Assembly (NCBI RefSeq): GCF_003019675.1
Contig: NZ_CP028105.1
Span: 1,194,282-1,258,281 of the forward strand
Direction of reading: 5' to 3'
DNA: 64,000 nucleotides
Origin: Fusobacterium ulcerans
Lineage (GTDB): Bacteria; Fusobacteriota; Fusobacteriia; Fusobacteriales; Fusobacteriaceae
Positions within the stretch are counted from its first letter, which is position 1; each line of letters starts with the position of its first letter. Positions 1 through 8,570 of this stretch are shown here, in pieces. The position numbers were made by a program, and so were the translations under genes. Below the pieces are notes generated by a model, which had not been told where the DNA came from, ran no database searches, and saw nothing but the letters and a program-made list of their open reading frames with translations.

Positions 1-308
1 ATAGCTCCCATTACTAAAAAAGAAGCTCTCATTTTTTTTACAAGTTCATATCCTGCTACTAGATTTGTAAGTCCATTATTTACAATTTTATATGAATGAT
101 CATCTAATTTTTCTATTTCCAGCCCAAGACTTTCTAATAATTTAACTAATGTTCTTATATCCATTAAATTAGGTACATTTTTTAAAACATATGTCCCTTT
201 CTCTATAAGTGTTGCAATCATTATAGGAAGAGCTGCATTTTTTGATCCTTCTACTTCCAATACTCCTGAAATTTCTTTTCCGCCTATTACTCTGAATGCT
301 TCTACCAT
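1..308 (-). CDS. murA: UDP-N-acetylglucosamine 1-carboxyvinyltransferase, N-terminal part (runs off the window edge)
   Basis: The reverse strand translates from ATG at 306-308 as [20 protein letters not shown] and continues [11 protein letters not shown], the EPSP-synthase-like N-terminus of MurA. K and N of the SKNA motif are the substrate-binding residues known in this family. MurA transfers enolpyruvate from PEP to UDP-GlcNAc, the first committed cytosolic step of peptidoglycan synthesis. Only about 102 codons are inside the window; the catalytic Cys loop lies outside it. The gene starts 4 nt after the stop of the yueI-like gene on the same strand, so the two probably share a transcript. 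Confidence 0.93.
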   Translation of the reverse strand, partial: MVEAFRVIGGKEISGVLEVEGSKNAALPIMIATLIEKGTYVLKNVPNLMDIRTLVKLLESLGLEIEKLDDHSYKIVNNGLTNLVAGYELVKKMRASFLVMGA

Positions 309-312
309 CGAT

Positions 313-876
313 TTAATCCTTCTCCTTTTCTTCTTTACATATAGGACATGTTCTTCCTAATAATCTGTCTAATAAATTAAGTTCTTCAAACTTGCCTTTG
401 TATGATGGCATCTTTTCAGAAAGCAATTTGTAATGTTTTGAACATAGCTTTTTCCCTAAACATTTAGGGTATTCTCCACTTAAACCTACTTTTCTGAATT
501 TTTCCTCCTCATCTTCCACTATTACTTCTCTATCTGTATTATCTATAGCTTCTTTTGAAACAACAACTAAAACTATATCCCCCTTCATATCCAAAGCATC
601 TACTAATGTGTACTGAATACCTGCTTTTTCTGCCTCCATTATATAGGGATTAAAATCTTTAAGAGGAACATCTCTTCTCATTTTTATACCTGCTGTTCCT
701 TCCTTTTTCATCTCATCTATAACTTCAGTGTAAATTATCCCAGACATAATTTGTTTTTTTGTAAGAGCAAGTATTACATTTTCTTTAAACTCATCAAGAT
801 ACAGGCTTTTTTCACCTAGAGTTTTTAAAAAATTAATTTTTGTGCTATTTTTTTTATCTATAATATTCTCACTCAT
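313..876 (-). CDS. YueI-like (DUF1694) protein
   Basis: 187 aa. Residues about 20-120 carry the YueI/DUF1694 signature: [21 protein letters not shown] near the N-terminus, and hydrophobic strands with D residues later. The C-terminal tail adds cysteines (CLGKKLC and a final CPIC pair) that could bind a metal; this is inferred from spacing only. The protein is cytosolic with no signal or membrane segment. Family function is unknown. A good SD (AAGGAGAAG) precedes the ATG at 876. It lies immediately upstream of murA, suggesting co-transcription, but the pairing does not define a role. Confidence 0.75.
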   Translation of the reverse strand: MSENIIDKKNSTKINFLKTLGEKSLYLDEFKENVILALTKKQIMSGIIYTEVIDEMKKEGTAGIKMRRDVPLKDFNPYIMEAEKAGIQYTLVDALDMKGDIVLVVVSKEAIDNTDREVIVEDEEEKFRKVGLSGEYPKCLGKKLCSKHYKLLSEKMPSYKGKFEELNLLDRLLGRTCPICKEEKEKD

Positions 877-1079
877 TTTCTTCTCCTTGATAATACACTT
901 TTACTTGTGATTATATCATATATCTAATACTTTTTAAATACAAAACGATTAAAAGAAAAAAACTTTAAGTTTAGAATAATATAAAAAAATGCTATAATAA
1001 ATTCATTCAAAGTACTTATTCAAATAAAATATTTTTTGAACATACATTATTACATAAAATTATATTTATGGAGGAAAAC

Positions 1080-2126
1080 ATGCTGAAATTAACATCTTTT
1101 TTTCTTTTGCTTATTTTAACAATTAATTCTTTTTCTAAAGATATTTCTATAAAATTTAATACATTAAAAGGTAATGTAAAATATTATAAACCTGGAGATA
1201 AAGAAGTTAAAAGTATAGATTTTTTTAATGGAGAAATTAAATTTTCCTTAAAAGATGGAGAATATATTTTTTTATTCACTTCCCCAGAGTATGCTCCTAT
1301 TGAAAAGAACATTAACACTAAAAAAGAAAATAATTTTTCTATAGAATTTTCAAAAGCTGATACTGTTGTGGTAAATGGCACTGTTCAAGCTGATAATATG
1401 AATATTGGTGGTGCTGAAATCTCTTTTGTTAACAGTAGAAATAAAAGCTACACTGTTACAACAGATTTTTTAGGAAAATTTACTGCTTATATTCCTAAAG
1501 GAGATTATAGAATAAAAACTAACAGATTTGGATATTCTCTAGACAAAAAAAATGCTCTTGTATATGAATTACATTCAACAGGAAAGCCTTATAATATCAT
1601 TATAAACCTCCATGAAATATCAAGTTTTATTGAAGGCAGAGTAATTGATGAAAAGGGAAATCCAGTGGCTAAAGCTGATATAACTGTTAAGAATGGTACT
1701 GAAACTTCTAAAATAGAAACTGATGAATTTGGAAAATTCAGAAAAAGAGTAGAAGCTGGAATAGTTACTCTTATCTGTAAAAAAGATGGATTTATACAAA
1801 ATGGGCTTATAAGAAAAATAGATCGACAGTCTTCTATTACTAATTTGGAAATCGTATTAAATAAATCTAAATTTAATGTACAAGGTATAGTAACTGATGG
1901 AGTAAAAGCTCTGATAAATATTCCAGTAACTATACATGATGAAGATATTAATAAAATTTCTACTGTTTTATCCAATGAAAATGGATATTATGAATTTGAT
2001 GGCATAGATGGGGATAAGGATGTGTTTATCTCTGTATCTGATCCTAATTATAAAAGGTATAAAACACCATTATTTAGACTTGATAAAAATATAACAGATA
2101 ATAATTTAATTTTAGAAAAAAATTAA
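1080..2126 (+). CDS. secreted carboxypeptidase-regulatory-like (beta-sandwich) repeat protein
   Basis: 348 aa from ATG at 1080. GGAGG at 1070-1074 is correctly spaced for this start and would lie inside the coding region if the upstream in-frame ATG at 1068 were used. An N-terminal signal peptide (MLKLTSFFLLLILTINSFSK) is followed by several CarboxypepD_reg-like Ig-fold units with the typical cue 'G.V.D..G.pv.gA.i...' (for example EGRVIDEKGNPVAKADITV, and VNGTVQADNMNIGGAEISF) each followed by 'TD..GkF....G'. Such domains serve as structural or binding modules on exported proteins. No enzyme domain is visible. It is monocistronic and likely periplasmic or surface-exposed. The specific role is unknown. 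Confidence 0.7.
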   Translation: MLKLTSFFLLLILTINSFSKDISIKFNTLKGNVKYYKPGDKEVKSIDFFNGEIKFSLKDGEYIFLFTSPEYAPIEKNINTKKENNFSIEFSKADTVVVNGTVQADNMNIGGAEISFVNSRNKSYTVTTDFLGKFTAYIPKGDYRIKTNRFGYSLDKKNALVYELHSTGKPYNIIINLHEISSFIEGRVIDEKGNPVAKADITVKNGTETSKIETDEFGKFRKRVEAGIVTLICKKDGFIQNGLIRKIDRQSSITNLEIVLNKSKFNVQGIVTDGVKALINIPVTIHDEDINKISTVLSNENGYYEFDGIDGDKDVFISVSDPNYKRYKTPLFRLDKNITDNNLILEKN

Positions 2127-2131
2127 AAAAT

Positions 2132-2160
2132 TTGACATAATTTTATTTTCTTATTATAAT
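2132..2160 (+). promoter_or_regulatory. sigma70-type promoter for the exported oxidoreductase gene
   Basis: TTGACA at 2132-2137, 17-nt spacer, TATAAT at 2155-2160. Both boxes match the consensus exactly. Transcription would start near 2167, leaving about 136 nt of leader before the ATG at 2303. Confidence 0.75.
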
Positions 2161-2166
2161 TTAAAC

Positions 2167-2302
2167 AATTAAATAACTTTAGAAATATTTTTCTACGGCG
2201 TCCAAAGTACTCGTCAGGTTTAAACCAATCTTAACTATGGGCGAATTGTAATTAAAAACCAGCCCAAAAGGCTGGTTATTTTTATATATAAAGGGAGGAT
2301 TT
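2167..2302 (+). promoter_or_regulatory. structured 5' leader, possible riboswitch or attenuator of unknown class
   Basis: A leader of about 136 nt lies between a consensus promoter and the next start codon. It is noticeably more GC-rich (2195-2250) than surrounding intergenic DNA. It contains the self-complementary GGTTTAAACC (2218-2227) and ends in a terminator-like hairpin at 2257-2277. GGTTT at 2218-2222 could pair with AAACC at 2256-2260 and compete with the terminator stem. This is the layout of a transcriptional attenuator. I could not match it to a riboswitch class I know. Confidence 0.4.
2257..2277 (+). terminator. intrinsic terminator-like hairpin in the leader
   Basis: Perfect 8-bp stem AACCAGCC/GGCTGGTT with loop CAAAA, followed by ATTTTTAT. 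It sits 25 nt before the start codon rather than after a gene, so it probably acts as a conditional terminator. Confidence 0.65.
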
Positions 2303-3154
2303 ATGAAAAAATTATCATTATTATTTTTAGTTGCTGCTTTATCCATTTCAGCCTTCTCAGCAGAAAAAGCTGATGCTAAAGCTGGAGCTTCTGTTACAGA
2401 ATCTAAAAAAGTTGATATGGCAAATATCGATGCTATTACTTCTGCTTCTATTGTTCCTGCTGCTATTGTAAAAGAATATATTCCAAAAGGATTTACTGAT
2501 TCAAAAGCTAAAAAAGCTTTATTTATAATAGGAGATCCAAGACATAACAGTGTAACTTTTGATATGGCTTATACTGCTATGAAATTTTTTGAAGAAAATG
2601 GGATAGAGGTAACTCTTCGTGATCTCTATGCTATGAAATGAAATCCAGTTCTTTCATTCGATGAATTCTATTATCAAAAAGATGGAATAGGAACTCCTAC
2701 CCAAGATGTGGCTGAGGAACAAAAACTTGTAACTCAAGCTGATTATATTATTTTTATATATCCTAACTGGCATGATAGTGCTACTTCTATTGTAAAAGGA
2801 TATCAAGAAAGAGTATTTGCTAAAGAATTTGCTTATACAGCAGATAATAATGGATTGAGAGGTCTATTAAAAGGAAAAGGTCTTTTTACCATGATGAATT
2901 GTGGCTTCCTTGGTGGCGGAAGAGGATTTATTGGAAATGGTGTTGGAATATCTGATGAGAAGTGGGATTCATATATGAAGGCTTATAAAGTTTTTGATGA
3001 TGATCTTGCTGACTGGTGGGGAATGGATAACTATGGAAGATTTATGAACGACAGATATCCAAAAAACCTTTCTGAAAACTATCCTAAGGAAATTGAAAAA
3101 TTAAGAAATGACCTTAAAGCTTCACTTCAAAAAACTTTTATTGATAAAAAATAA
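2303..3154 (+). pseudogene. exported flavodoxin-fold NAD(P)H:quinone-oxidoreductase-like protein, interrupted by an in-frame TGA
   Basis: A signal peptide (MKKLSLLFLVAALSISAFSA) is followed by a flavodoxin-like NQO1/KefF/MdaB domain. The first half ends DLYAMK, then TGA (2639-2641), and the same frame resumes NPVLSFDEFYY and reaches the FMN-region YPNWHDS.T.IVKGYQERVF..EFAYT and the MMNCGFLGG loop before the stop at 3154. In mammalian NQO1 the matching stretch is DLYAMNFNP, so TGA replaces an aromatic codon; TGG to TGA is one base change. The enzyme class reduces quinones with NAD(P)H and FMN. A Sec signal is odd, since NAD(P)H is cytosolic. Everything except the TGA looks intact, so decay is recent or the codon is read through. 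Confidence 0.75.
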
Positions 3155-3165
3155 CTAATTATATT

Positions 3166-3190
3166 AAGGAAGGTAAATTTTACCTTCCTT
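3166..3190. terminator. bidirectional hairpin between convergent genes
   Basis: 12-bp inverted repeat AAGGAAGGTAAA/TTTACCTTCCTT between the oxidoreductase gene (plus) and the LysE gene (minus). T-runs on the flanks are weak. Confidence 0.55.
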
Positions 3191-3206
3191 GTATTTTATC
3201 AATTTA

Positions 3207-3818
3207 TTAAATTACCATTTGAATAAAACTATAAAATAATTTTATTCCATAAAATATTATAACTGCCCCACATACTATGTTTATTATCCTCAGTACTTTT
3301 TCTGTAATCTTACTGCTAAAACATGTTATAAATATTGTCATTCCTATAAACCACATACAAGAAGCAAAAGCTACCCCTGATATAAATTTCATCCCTTCAC
3401 CTGGCGGAAGAGAAGCTCTAAATGCTCCTAACATCATACTTCCATCAATAATTGCTTGTGGATTAAACCATGTAACAACACAAGCTGTAGTTACAACCTT
3501 TATCAAAGGAATATTTACTTCTGTAGAATTATTGAGAGAACCTTTTGCTTTTACAAGACCTATTCCTATATAAATAACAATAAAGCTTCCTACAAGAAGT
3601 ATTCCTCTTTCTAGAAGTTTTGACTTTTCCATTATGCTTCCTATTCCAAAGAAACATGCCAACGCAAGAGTTACATCAAAAAATATAACAATAAATGCTG
3701 TTATAAATGCTCTGCTTCTCTTTTGAGTAAGAGCTGTATTTATAACAAATAAATTTTGCAGTCCTATAGGAGCTACATATGCCAACCCCATTGTCAGACC
3801 TTGTAATAAATATTTCAT
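3207..3818 (-). CDS. LysE/ArgO-family amino-acid exporter
   Basis: 203 aa integral membrane protein with about six hydrophobic segments. It starts LLQGLTMGLAYVAPIGLQNLFVINTAL, the conserved LysE family N-terminus (G-x-x-P-G-P/IG-x-Q), and contains WFNPQAIIDG like ArgO. The family exports basic amino acids across the inner membrane. Length is typical (about 205 aa). It is monocistronic and converges on the oxidoreductase gene. Substrate (Lys/Arg) is inferred from family only. A second, unrelated lysine exporter (LysO) lies at 39.5-40.5 kb. Confidence 0.85.
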   Translation of the reverse strand: MKYLLQGLTMGLAYVAPIGLQNLFVINTALTQKRSRAFITAFIVIFFDVTLALACFFGIGSIMEKSKLLERGILLVGSFIVIYIGIGLVKAKGSLNNSTEVNIPLIKVVTTACVVTWFNPQAIIDGSMMLGAFRASLPPGEGMKFISGVAFASCMWFIGMTIFITCFSSKITEKVLRIINIVCGAVIIFYGIKLFYSFIQMVI

Positions 3819-3863
3819 TTTCTTTTCCCCTTAATATTTTTTATTTTTATCTTTCTCTATATC

Positions 3864-4631
3864 TTACCATTTTTTTAAACTTCCTTTTTCAAATAACCAT
3901 TCAGGAGTTACAAGCTTCTCATCTTCTATTTTATACCATGGAGAAATATCAAAAATACTTTTTAAAATATGAAGTTCCTGAGATGGCATATAACTTTGAG
4001 CCAGCATCATAATTTTTTCTCCTGTTTTTCTATTTACAGCAATATCTACTACTATTACAGCATGTCCTGGAGATCCACCTTGAATAAATACATCTCCTAT
4101 TTTTATATCTTTTATATCTGCTTTATTCAATTCTCTTGACAATGAAAGGGTTCCTGCATATGTATATATAAATTTCAGATATTCATCAAATACTTCTCTT
4201 CCATGTCCCGTTTTATATTTCCCTTTTATCCATACAGTTTTATTCCCACTGACTTTAATTCTTTCCCCATTCACAAATTTTGAAAATGGAACTTTCATAC
4301 CATTTGTCAAATCAAAAGATATTTCATCATATTTTTTTTGACTATATAAATATTCAGCCCTCAGCTTTATAATTGCATCAGCACACTGAATTAGATCTTG
4401 AGGTAAGATAGGCATATCTATTACTGAAATATAAGATTGCACAAATTTTTCTCTTCCATCATATAAAAGTACTGGTGCTCCCATCTCTTTAAGTTTCAAG
4501 CTTCTTAAGTAAGTACCAAAAGAGTCTTCTGGATAATACTCTCTCTCATATTCTGATGGAACAAGAAATCTGCTGCTTATAGTTTCTCCATCTTTAACTA
4601 TCAAATTTTTAGAAAATGTCATTGCATGCAA
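3864..4631 (-). CDS. DUF4846 protein; signal peptide out of frame upstream
   Basis: The longest frame starts at TTG 4631. Motifs GTYLRSLKLKEMGAPVLLYDG, QCADAIIKLRAEYLY, SFDLTNGMKVPFSKFVNGER and QGGSPGHAVIVVDIA are those of DUF4846, a family of exported proteins of unknown function. Just upstream, an ATG at 4661-4663 with SD GGGAG reads ATG AAA AAA TAG. One extra A in the six-A run would give MKKIVVFILFILHAMTFS, a textbook signal peptide running straight into this ORF. As written, the full exported protein needs a +1 correction. Whether this is an assembly error, a mutation or slippage cannot be told from sequence. Confidence 0.7.
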   Translation of the reverse strand: MHAMTFSKNLIVKDGETISSRFLVPSEYEREYYPEDSFGTYLRSLKLKEMGAPVLLYDGREKFVQSYISVIDMPILPQDLIQCADAIIKLRAEYLYSQKKYDEISFDLTNGMKVPFSKFVNGERIKVSGNKTVWIKGKYKTGHGREVFDEYLKFIYTYAGTLSLSRELNKADIKDIKIGDVFIQGGSPGHAVIVVDIAVNRKTGEKIMMLAQSYMPSQELHILKSIFDISPWYKIEDEKLVTPEWLFEKGSLKKW

Positions 4632-4699
4632 TATAAAAAGTATAAAAACTACTATTTTTTCATTATGTATCTCCCTTTTCAGATGACCTTTTATTTATT

Positions 4700-5059
4700 T
4701 TAATCCACACTAACTTTGAAACAACATTTTTTTGCTCCACTTAAGACAGTTTCAATAATCTCTACATTTATATTCTTATCTGGCAATAAGTTTTCAAGAA
4801 TATATAATATGCTTTGCTTCGAACATTCACAATGTGATATATCATTTATTTTTCCTGATAATACTTCTGGACAAACACATTTAGGATAACCAATTTCATA
4901 AATATGACCTGCTTCAATTATATTTGCAAAAAATGCCTCTGTGTTTCCATATTTTTTATATTGTTCATCTAAATTACAACCGCATTCTTCAAATTGTCTT
5001 TTTTGTTCCAATAAAACTGTATCTTTTACACAATTTATTGCTTTGTTTTTATAATCCAT
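4700..5059 (-). CDS. small cysteine-rich protein (DUF6144-like)
   Basis: 119 aa with nine Cys. Pattern: GYPKCVCPEVLSG, then HCECS, then VEIIETVLSGAKKCCFKV. The final 'V.S.L.G...C.F.I' strand resembles the C-terminus of V4R/ATC-hydrolase-like and DUF6144 proteins of anaerobes; this is by-eye similarity. Paired cysteines suggest metal binding. It is cytosolic with a good SD (GAGGAGC) before ATG 5059. The DUF4846 gene follows on the same strand 37 nt downstream of its stop, so the two may be co-transcribed. Function unknown. Confidence 0.5.
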   Translation of the reverse strand: MDYKNKAINCVKDTVLLEQKRQFEECGCNLDEQYKKYGNTEAFFANIIEAGHIYEIGYPKCVCPEVLSGKINDISHCECSKQSILYILENLLPDKNINVEIIETVLSGAKKCCFKVSVD

Positions 5060-5184
5060 TGCTCCTCCTCAGATGTTATTTTTTTGTAATTTAAACCACC
5101 CCTAGATTTATTATAGCATACTTTCTTTTTCTTATCCTTAGTTATAGAGTTTCATAACTATTTCCATCTTTTTCTCAACTATAA

Positions 5185-5228
5185 AAAACAGCTCTTTATA
5201 ATTTTATTTCATCATAAAAAGCTGTTTT
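5185..5228 (-). terminator. terminator of the glucose dehydrogenase-like gene
   Basis: Arms AAAACAGCT (5185-5193) and AGCTGTTTT (5220-5228). Read on the minus strand the second arm is followed by a T-run. Confidence 0.6.
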
Positions 5229-5267
5229 TATTTTGGGCTATCTAAAATTTGAGAGTTAAATTATTTT

Positions 5268-6674
5268 TTATTTTTCACCATTATATTTTATCATTAATAT
5301 CGAACCAGGATTTTGTAATTTAGTAGTTGGTTTTAAATCCATGTCTCTTGCTGATCCTTCACTATCAGTAAGAATATAAAATGTTTTTCCATCTGGGCTT
5401 ACAGCTATATCACGATAACGATTTGGTGTATGGAAAAATGTTGCTATCTCTCCCTGAACATTATCTTTTTGATTATTTAATTTTATTCTAAAAAGAGTCC
5501 CTGCTTTTAAAGTAGTCATTAAAATACTGTTATCCCATCCTTTCATAGGTCCACCAGCATAATAATTTATGCTAGATGGCGCCACTGTTGGCCATTCAAC
5601 ATAAGAAATATCTCCATAGATATCTCCATCATGATAATTATATCCTTCTCTGACTGTATAGAAAGTTTTTATAGGATCTTTATAGTTTGCTGGTGCTTTC
5701 CAATCTGATTCTAATTGTACTTTTACACGAGGATCAGGTACATTAGGATCTACTGCTGCATCTTTAGGAGCTGTTGACCAGTCTATAAATTTATATGATT
5801 GATTGTCTTGAAATCCTGCAACATATGGCCATCCGTAGTTTCCTCCACTTACAAGAATATTCAATTCATCATCTGAAGAAGGTCCATGTTCACTAGAGAA
5901 AATCTTATTTTCTACAACGACAATCCCTTGTGGATTTCTGTGCCCATATGTAAATATATGACTTTTTACTCCATTGAGAACAGGGTTGTCTTCTGGAATA
6001 GATCCATCTGGGTTCATTCTTAAAACTTTTCCTACATAAGCATCATGATTTCCTTCCTGAATTTCTTTTGCTGTTGGTAATCTTTGAGCTTCATTTTTTT
6101 TGAAAGCATTTTTACCTTGGTTATGACCTAACTCACCAAGAGTCAAATACAATTTACCATCAGGACCAAAAGTTATTCTACCTCCATTATGGTCATCTCC
6201 AGCTGGAATTTTATCTATAATAACTGTTGGATTTTTTAAAGTTTCAGATTTTGTATCATATTGATACCTTACAAGTTTTTTATAACCAAATTCTGTAGTA
6301 TTATCTTTAGGAACATATGTATAGAATACATATACATAATTTTGACTATCTTTTTGTAAAAAGTCTGGGGCTAATGCCATTCCTAAAACACCAAAGTGCT
6401 GCCCTTCAGCTCTTGCCTCATCTATAGTTAATGCTACTTTTTTTGCTCCTGTTTCAGGGTTTACTCTTACTATACGCTTCCCTGTTCTTTCTGTAACCCA
6501 AAGCATATTATCAGGACCATAACGTACATTCCAAGGATTAGATAATCCTTCAGTTAATACCTGCCCTGTAAATGGTTCTTCTACTTTAACAGGCTTGAGT
6601 TTGGCTAAAGCCATATTTCCTGAAGCCAAGAATGTAAAAGCAAATGTAAAAAATGAAATCATAATTTTCTTCAT
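5268..6674 (-). CDS. exported PQQ-dependent soluble glucose dehydrogenase homologue (GdhB/sGDH type)
   Basis: 468 aa. Signal peptide at residues 1-24 (ends ALA). The rest is a six-bladed propeller of the glucose/sorbosone dehydrogenase family. Distinctive sGDH stretches: DDHNGGRITFGPDGKLY (H162, the catalytic base position), YVGKVLRMNPDGSIPEDNP, YGHRNPQG (R246, N247), SEHGPSSDDELN, GGNYGWP, VEWPTVAPSS, NRYRDIAVSPDG. These match the Acinetobacter sGDH pattern along nearly the whole length (about 478 aa there). The enzyme oxidises aldoses in the periplasm and passes electrons to quinones, using PQQ and Ca2+. SD AAAGGAGGT precedes ATG 6674. It stands alone, with no PQQ biosynthesis genes in the window, so the cofactor would have to be scavenged or made elsewhere. 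Confidence 0.85.
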   Translation of the reverse strand: MKKIMISFFTFAFTFLASGNMALAKLKPVKVEEPFTGQVLTEGLSNPWNVRYGPDNMLWVTERTGKRIVRVNPETGAKKVALTIDEARAEGQHFGVLGMALAPDFLQKDSQNYVYVFYTYVPKDNTTEFGYKKLVRYQYDTKSETLKNPTVIIDKIPAGDDHNGGRITFGPDGKLYLTLGELGHNQGKNAFKKNEAQRLPTAKEIQEGNHDAYVGKVLRMNPDGSIPEDNPVLNGVKSHIFTYGHRNPQGIVVVENKIFSSEHGPSSDDELNILVSGGNYGWPYVAGFQDNQSYKFIDWSTAPKDAAVDPNVPDPRVKVQLESDWKAPANYKDPIKTFYTVREGYNYHDGDIYGDISYVEWPTVAPSSINYYAGGPMKGWDNSILMTTLKAGTLFRIKLNNQKDNVQGEIATFFHTPNRYRDIAVSPDGKTFYILTDSEGSARDMDLKPTTKLQNPGSILMIKYNGEK

Positions 6675-7013
6675 AATATACCTCCTTTAAAAAATTTATC
6701 TAAAATATGTCTATAAACTTAATTAATATAATTATTCCAGCATAAAGTTAGATTCCTTCTTTTTCTTCAAAAGAATTTTTAAAACAAAATTAGATGTTTT
6801 TTTATTAAATTTTATATTTTTTATAAGCCATCAATAATTTTCTAAAATATTTCAAATAATAATTCCTATTAATTAAGTATTATTATTTTATAAAATAAAA
6901 AAGTTCGTGCTTAGATAAAAACACGAACTTTAATTCAATTTAAAAATAATTTTATATTTTTGCTATTTATGTTGTTTTAGTTACTCTCTATATTTTTACT
7001 TTTTTACATTATT
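6675..7013. other. 339-nt AT-rich intergenic region with one terminator
   Basis: Separates the sGDH-like gene from the siroheme reductase gene, both minus strand. It contains the inverted repeat AAAGTTCGTG/CACGAACTTT at 6900-6931, which serves as the reductase terminator. I see no clear promoter or small ORF in the remainder. Confidence 0.5.
6900..6931 (-). terminator. terminator of the sulfite/nitrite reductase gene
   Basis: 10-bp perfect stem AAAGTTCGTG/CACGAACTTT with a 12-nt loop, followed on the minus strand by a T-rich stretch. Confidence 0.7.
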
Positions 7014-8570
7014 TTATACTAAATATTTTTTCACTAGCTCCATAAAATTCTCATTTTTTTCAGTTATATATTTTCTATAATCCATATTACTTTTTTCAAG
7101 TTCTATTGCAAGTTCTCCTATAAACTCTGGTATCTGACTCATAAGCATAGTCCCAAGTTTTGTTCCTAATATTGTTTTTTCTCTGCTTACCATACCTCCA
7201 ATATAGATATCAAAAACATCTTCAATTTTATCTCCTACTCTTTTCTTTCCTCCTGCAAATCCCATATCTCCAACTTGATGTCTTCCACATGAATTTTGAC
7301 ATCCTGAAACATATACTGATGGAAGATTTTCTTCAGAAATATTATTTTTTTGAATATATTCAAGAATATTTTTAACTAAAGTTTGGCTTTGTTCTATTCC
7401 TATCTGGCAAGTAGGAATTCCCACACAACTCATACTTTGTTGTATTTTTGTTTTTTGTCTAAATTTATCTGTAATTTCTAAAAGAACTTTAGCTTGCTCC
7501 TCATTAAGATTTCTCACATACATACTTTCAGTCATACTCAATCTAGCTTCTGCATTTTTATTTTCTTTTATAAATACTGCTACTTTCTCAAAATCCTTTG
7601 ATGAAATCTGTCCATTTAAGGGATGAATAATTACTGTATATAATCCATCCTGTCTTTGATGCACCAATGAAAGATTTTCTTCCAAATTGTGAGAGTACTC
7701 TTCTTGAGTCTCTGATAATACAGCTTTTATATCTAAATCAAGATTTTTTTCCTCTTTTACTTTTATCAAATGTTTTTCATAAGCTGCTAAAAATTCAGCT
7801 ATTCCCATTCTTCTTGGAATATATCTTGTTCTTGCTTTTGCTCTATTATTGTAATCTCCTTCTGCTATAAAAAGATTTATCATTGCTTCTATATAATAAA
7901 GTATTTCTTTAGGAGCTACTTTTTTGTCATAAGGTATTGATATTCCTGGATTATTTCCAAGTCCCCCTGCCAAATACATTCTAAAGAATGGTTCTCCATT
8001 TTCTTGTGCGGCTATAAATCCTAGATCATTAATTGTTGCTCCAGCAGCATCTCTATCACTTGATGACAGAGCTACCTTCAATTTTCTTGGAAGTTTGTAT
8101 TCTGTTATTCTATTCATAAAATATTCACTTATCTTCAAAGCAAATTCTGTTACATCAAATATTTCTCCCTTTTCTACTCCTGACATTGGAGAAATAGCTA
8201 CATTTCTAGGATAATTCCCTCCACCACCACGAGTATATAGTTTGTGTTCCAAAGCTGTTTCCATAATATCACATATGTCATCTATTTTTAAATGATGCAG
8301 TTGTATTGCTTGTCTTGTAGTAAAATGAATATCTTCTATTTCATATTTTTCAGTAAAGTTTTTTATTAACTCAAGATGATCTATTGACATCAAGCCAGAG
8401 TTTGTTCTAAACCTTATCATAAAGTCCTGTCCACCACGTTGGGCATATACTCCCATTCCACCAGATATTCCTTTAAAATCCCCTACAGAGATCTCTTTAT
8501 TTACAAATTTGTGTCCTGCTTCACGTAATTTACTTATTTCTAATTTTAATATTTCATCTTGTTTATTCAC
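7014..8570 (-). CDS. siroheme-dependent nitrite/sulfite reductase
   Basis: 518 aa. Two ferredoxin-like half-domains with the siroheme/[4Fe-4S] cysteines C382-x5-C388 and C424-x3-C428 (CVGIPTC and GCQNSCG). N-terminal motifs are RFRTNSGL, HFTTRQAIQLHHL and GGGGNYPRNVAISP. The enzyme carries out six-electron reduction of sulfite to sulfide or nitrite to ammonia in the cytosol, with an electron donor not encoded here. Sequence alone does not settle the substrate. Length matches NirA/Sir single-chain enzymes. It is monocistronic, with a terminator downstream. The siroheme precursor pathway is encoded at 55.9-62.1 kb of this window. Confidence 0.88.
   Translation of the reverse strand: MNKQDEILKLEISKLREAGHKFVNKEISVGDFKGISGGMGVYAQRGGQDFMIRFRTNSGLMSIDHLELIKNFTEKYEIEDIHFTTRQAIQLHHLKIDDICDIMETALEHKLYTRGGGGNYPRNVAISPMSGVEKGEIFDVTEFALKISEYFMNRITEYKLPRKLKVALSSSDRDAAGATINDLGFIAAQENGEPFFRMYLAGGLGNNPGISIPYDKKVAPKEILYYIEAMINLFIAEGDYNNRAKARTRYIPRRMGIAEFLAAYEKHLIKVKEEKNLDLDIKAVLSETQEEYSHNLEENLSLVHQRQDGLYTVIIHPLNGQISSKDFEKVAVFIKENKNAEARLSMTESMYVRNLNEEQAKVLLEITDKFRQKTKIQQSMSCVGIPTCQIGIEQSQTLVKNILEYIQKNNISEENLPSVYVSGCQNSCGRHQVGDMGFAGGKKRVGDKIEDVFDIYIGGMVSREKTILGTKLGTMLMSQIPEFIGELAIELEKSNMDYRKYITEKNENFMELVKKYLV

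Noticed and set aside
1068..1079. ATG 1068 as start of the secreted repeat protein
   Set aside because: It would place the SD GGAGG inside the coding region; ATG 1080 has the correct spacing.
2185..2250. Leader matched by eye against FMN, fluoride, preQ1, purine, glycine, THF, c-di-GMP-I and ZTP riboswitches
   Set aside because: None of their conserved cores fits, so it is reported only as an unassigned structured leader.
2639..2665. TGA 2639-2641 as a selenocysteine codon, with hairpin TTCAT-TCG-ATGAA just downstream
   Set aside because: The stem is only 5 bp, the 3-nt loop lacks a G in its first two positions as bacterial SECIS elements need, and the family has an aromatic residue, not Cys, at this place.
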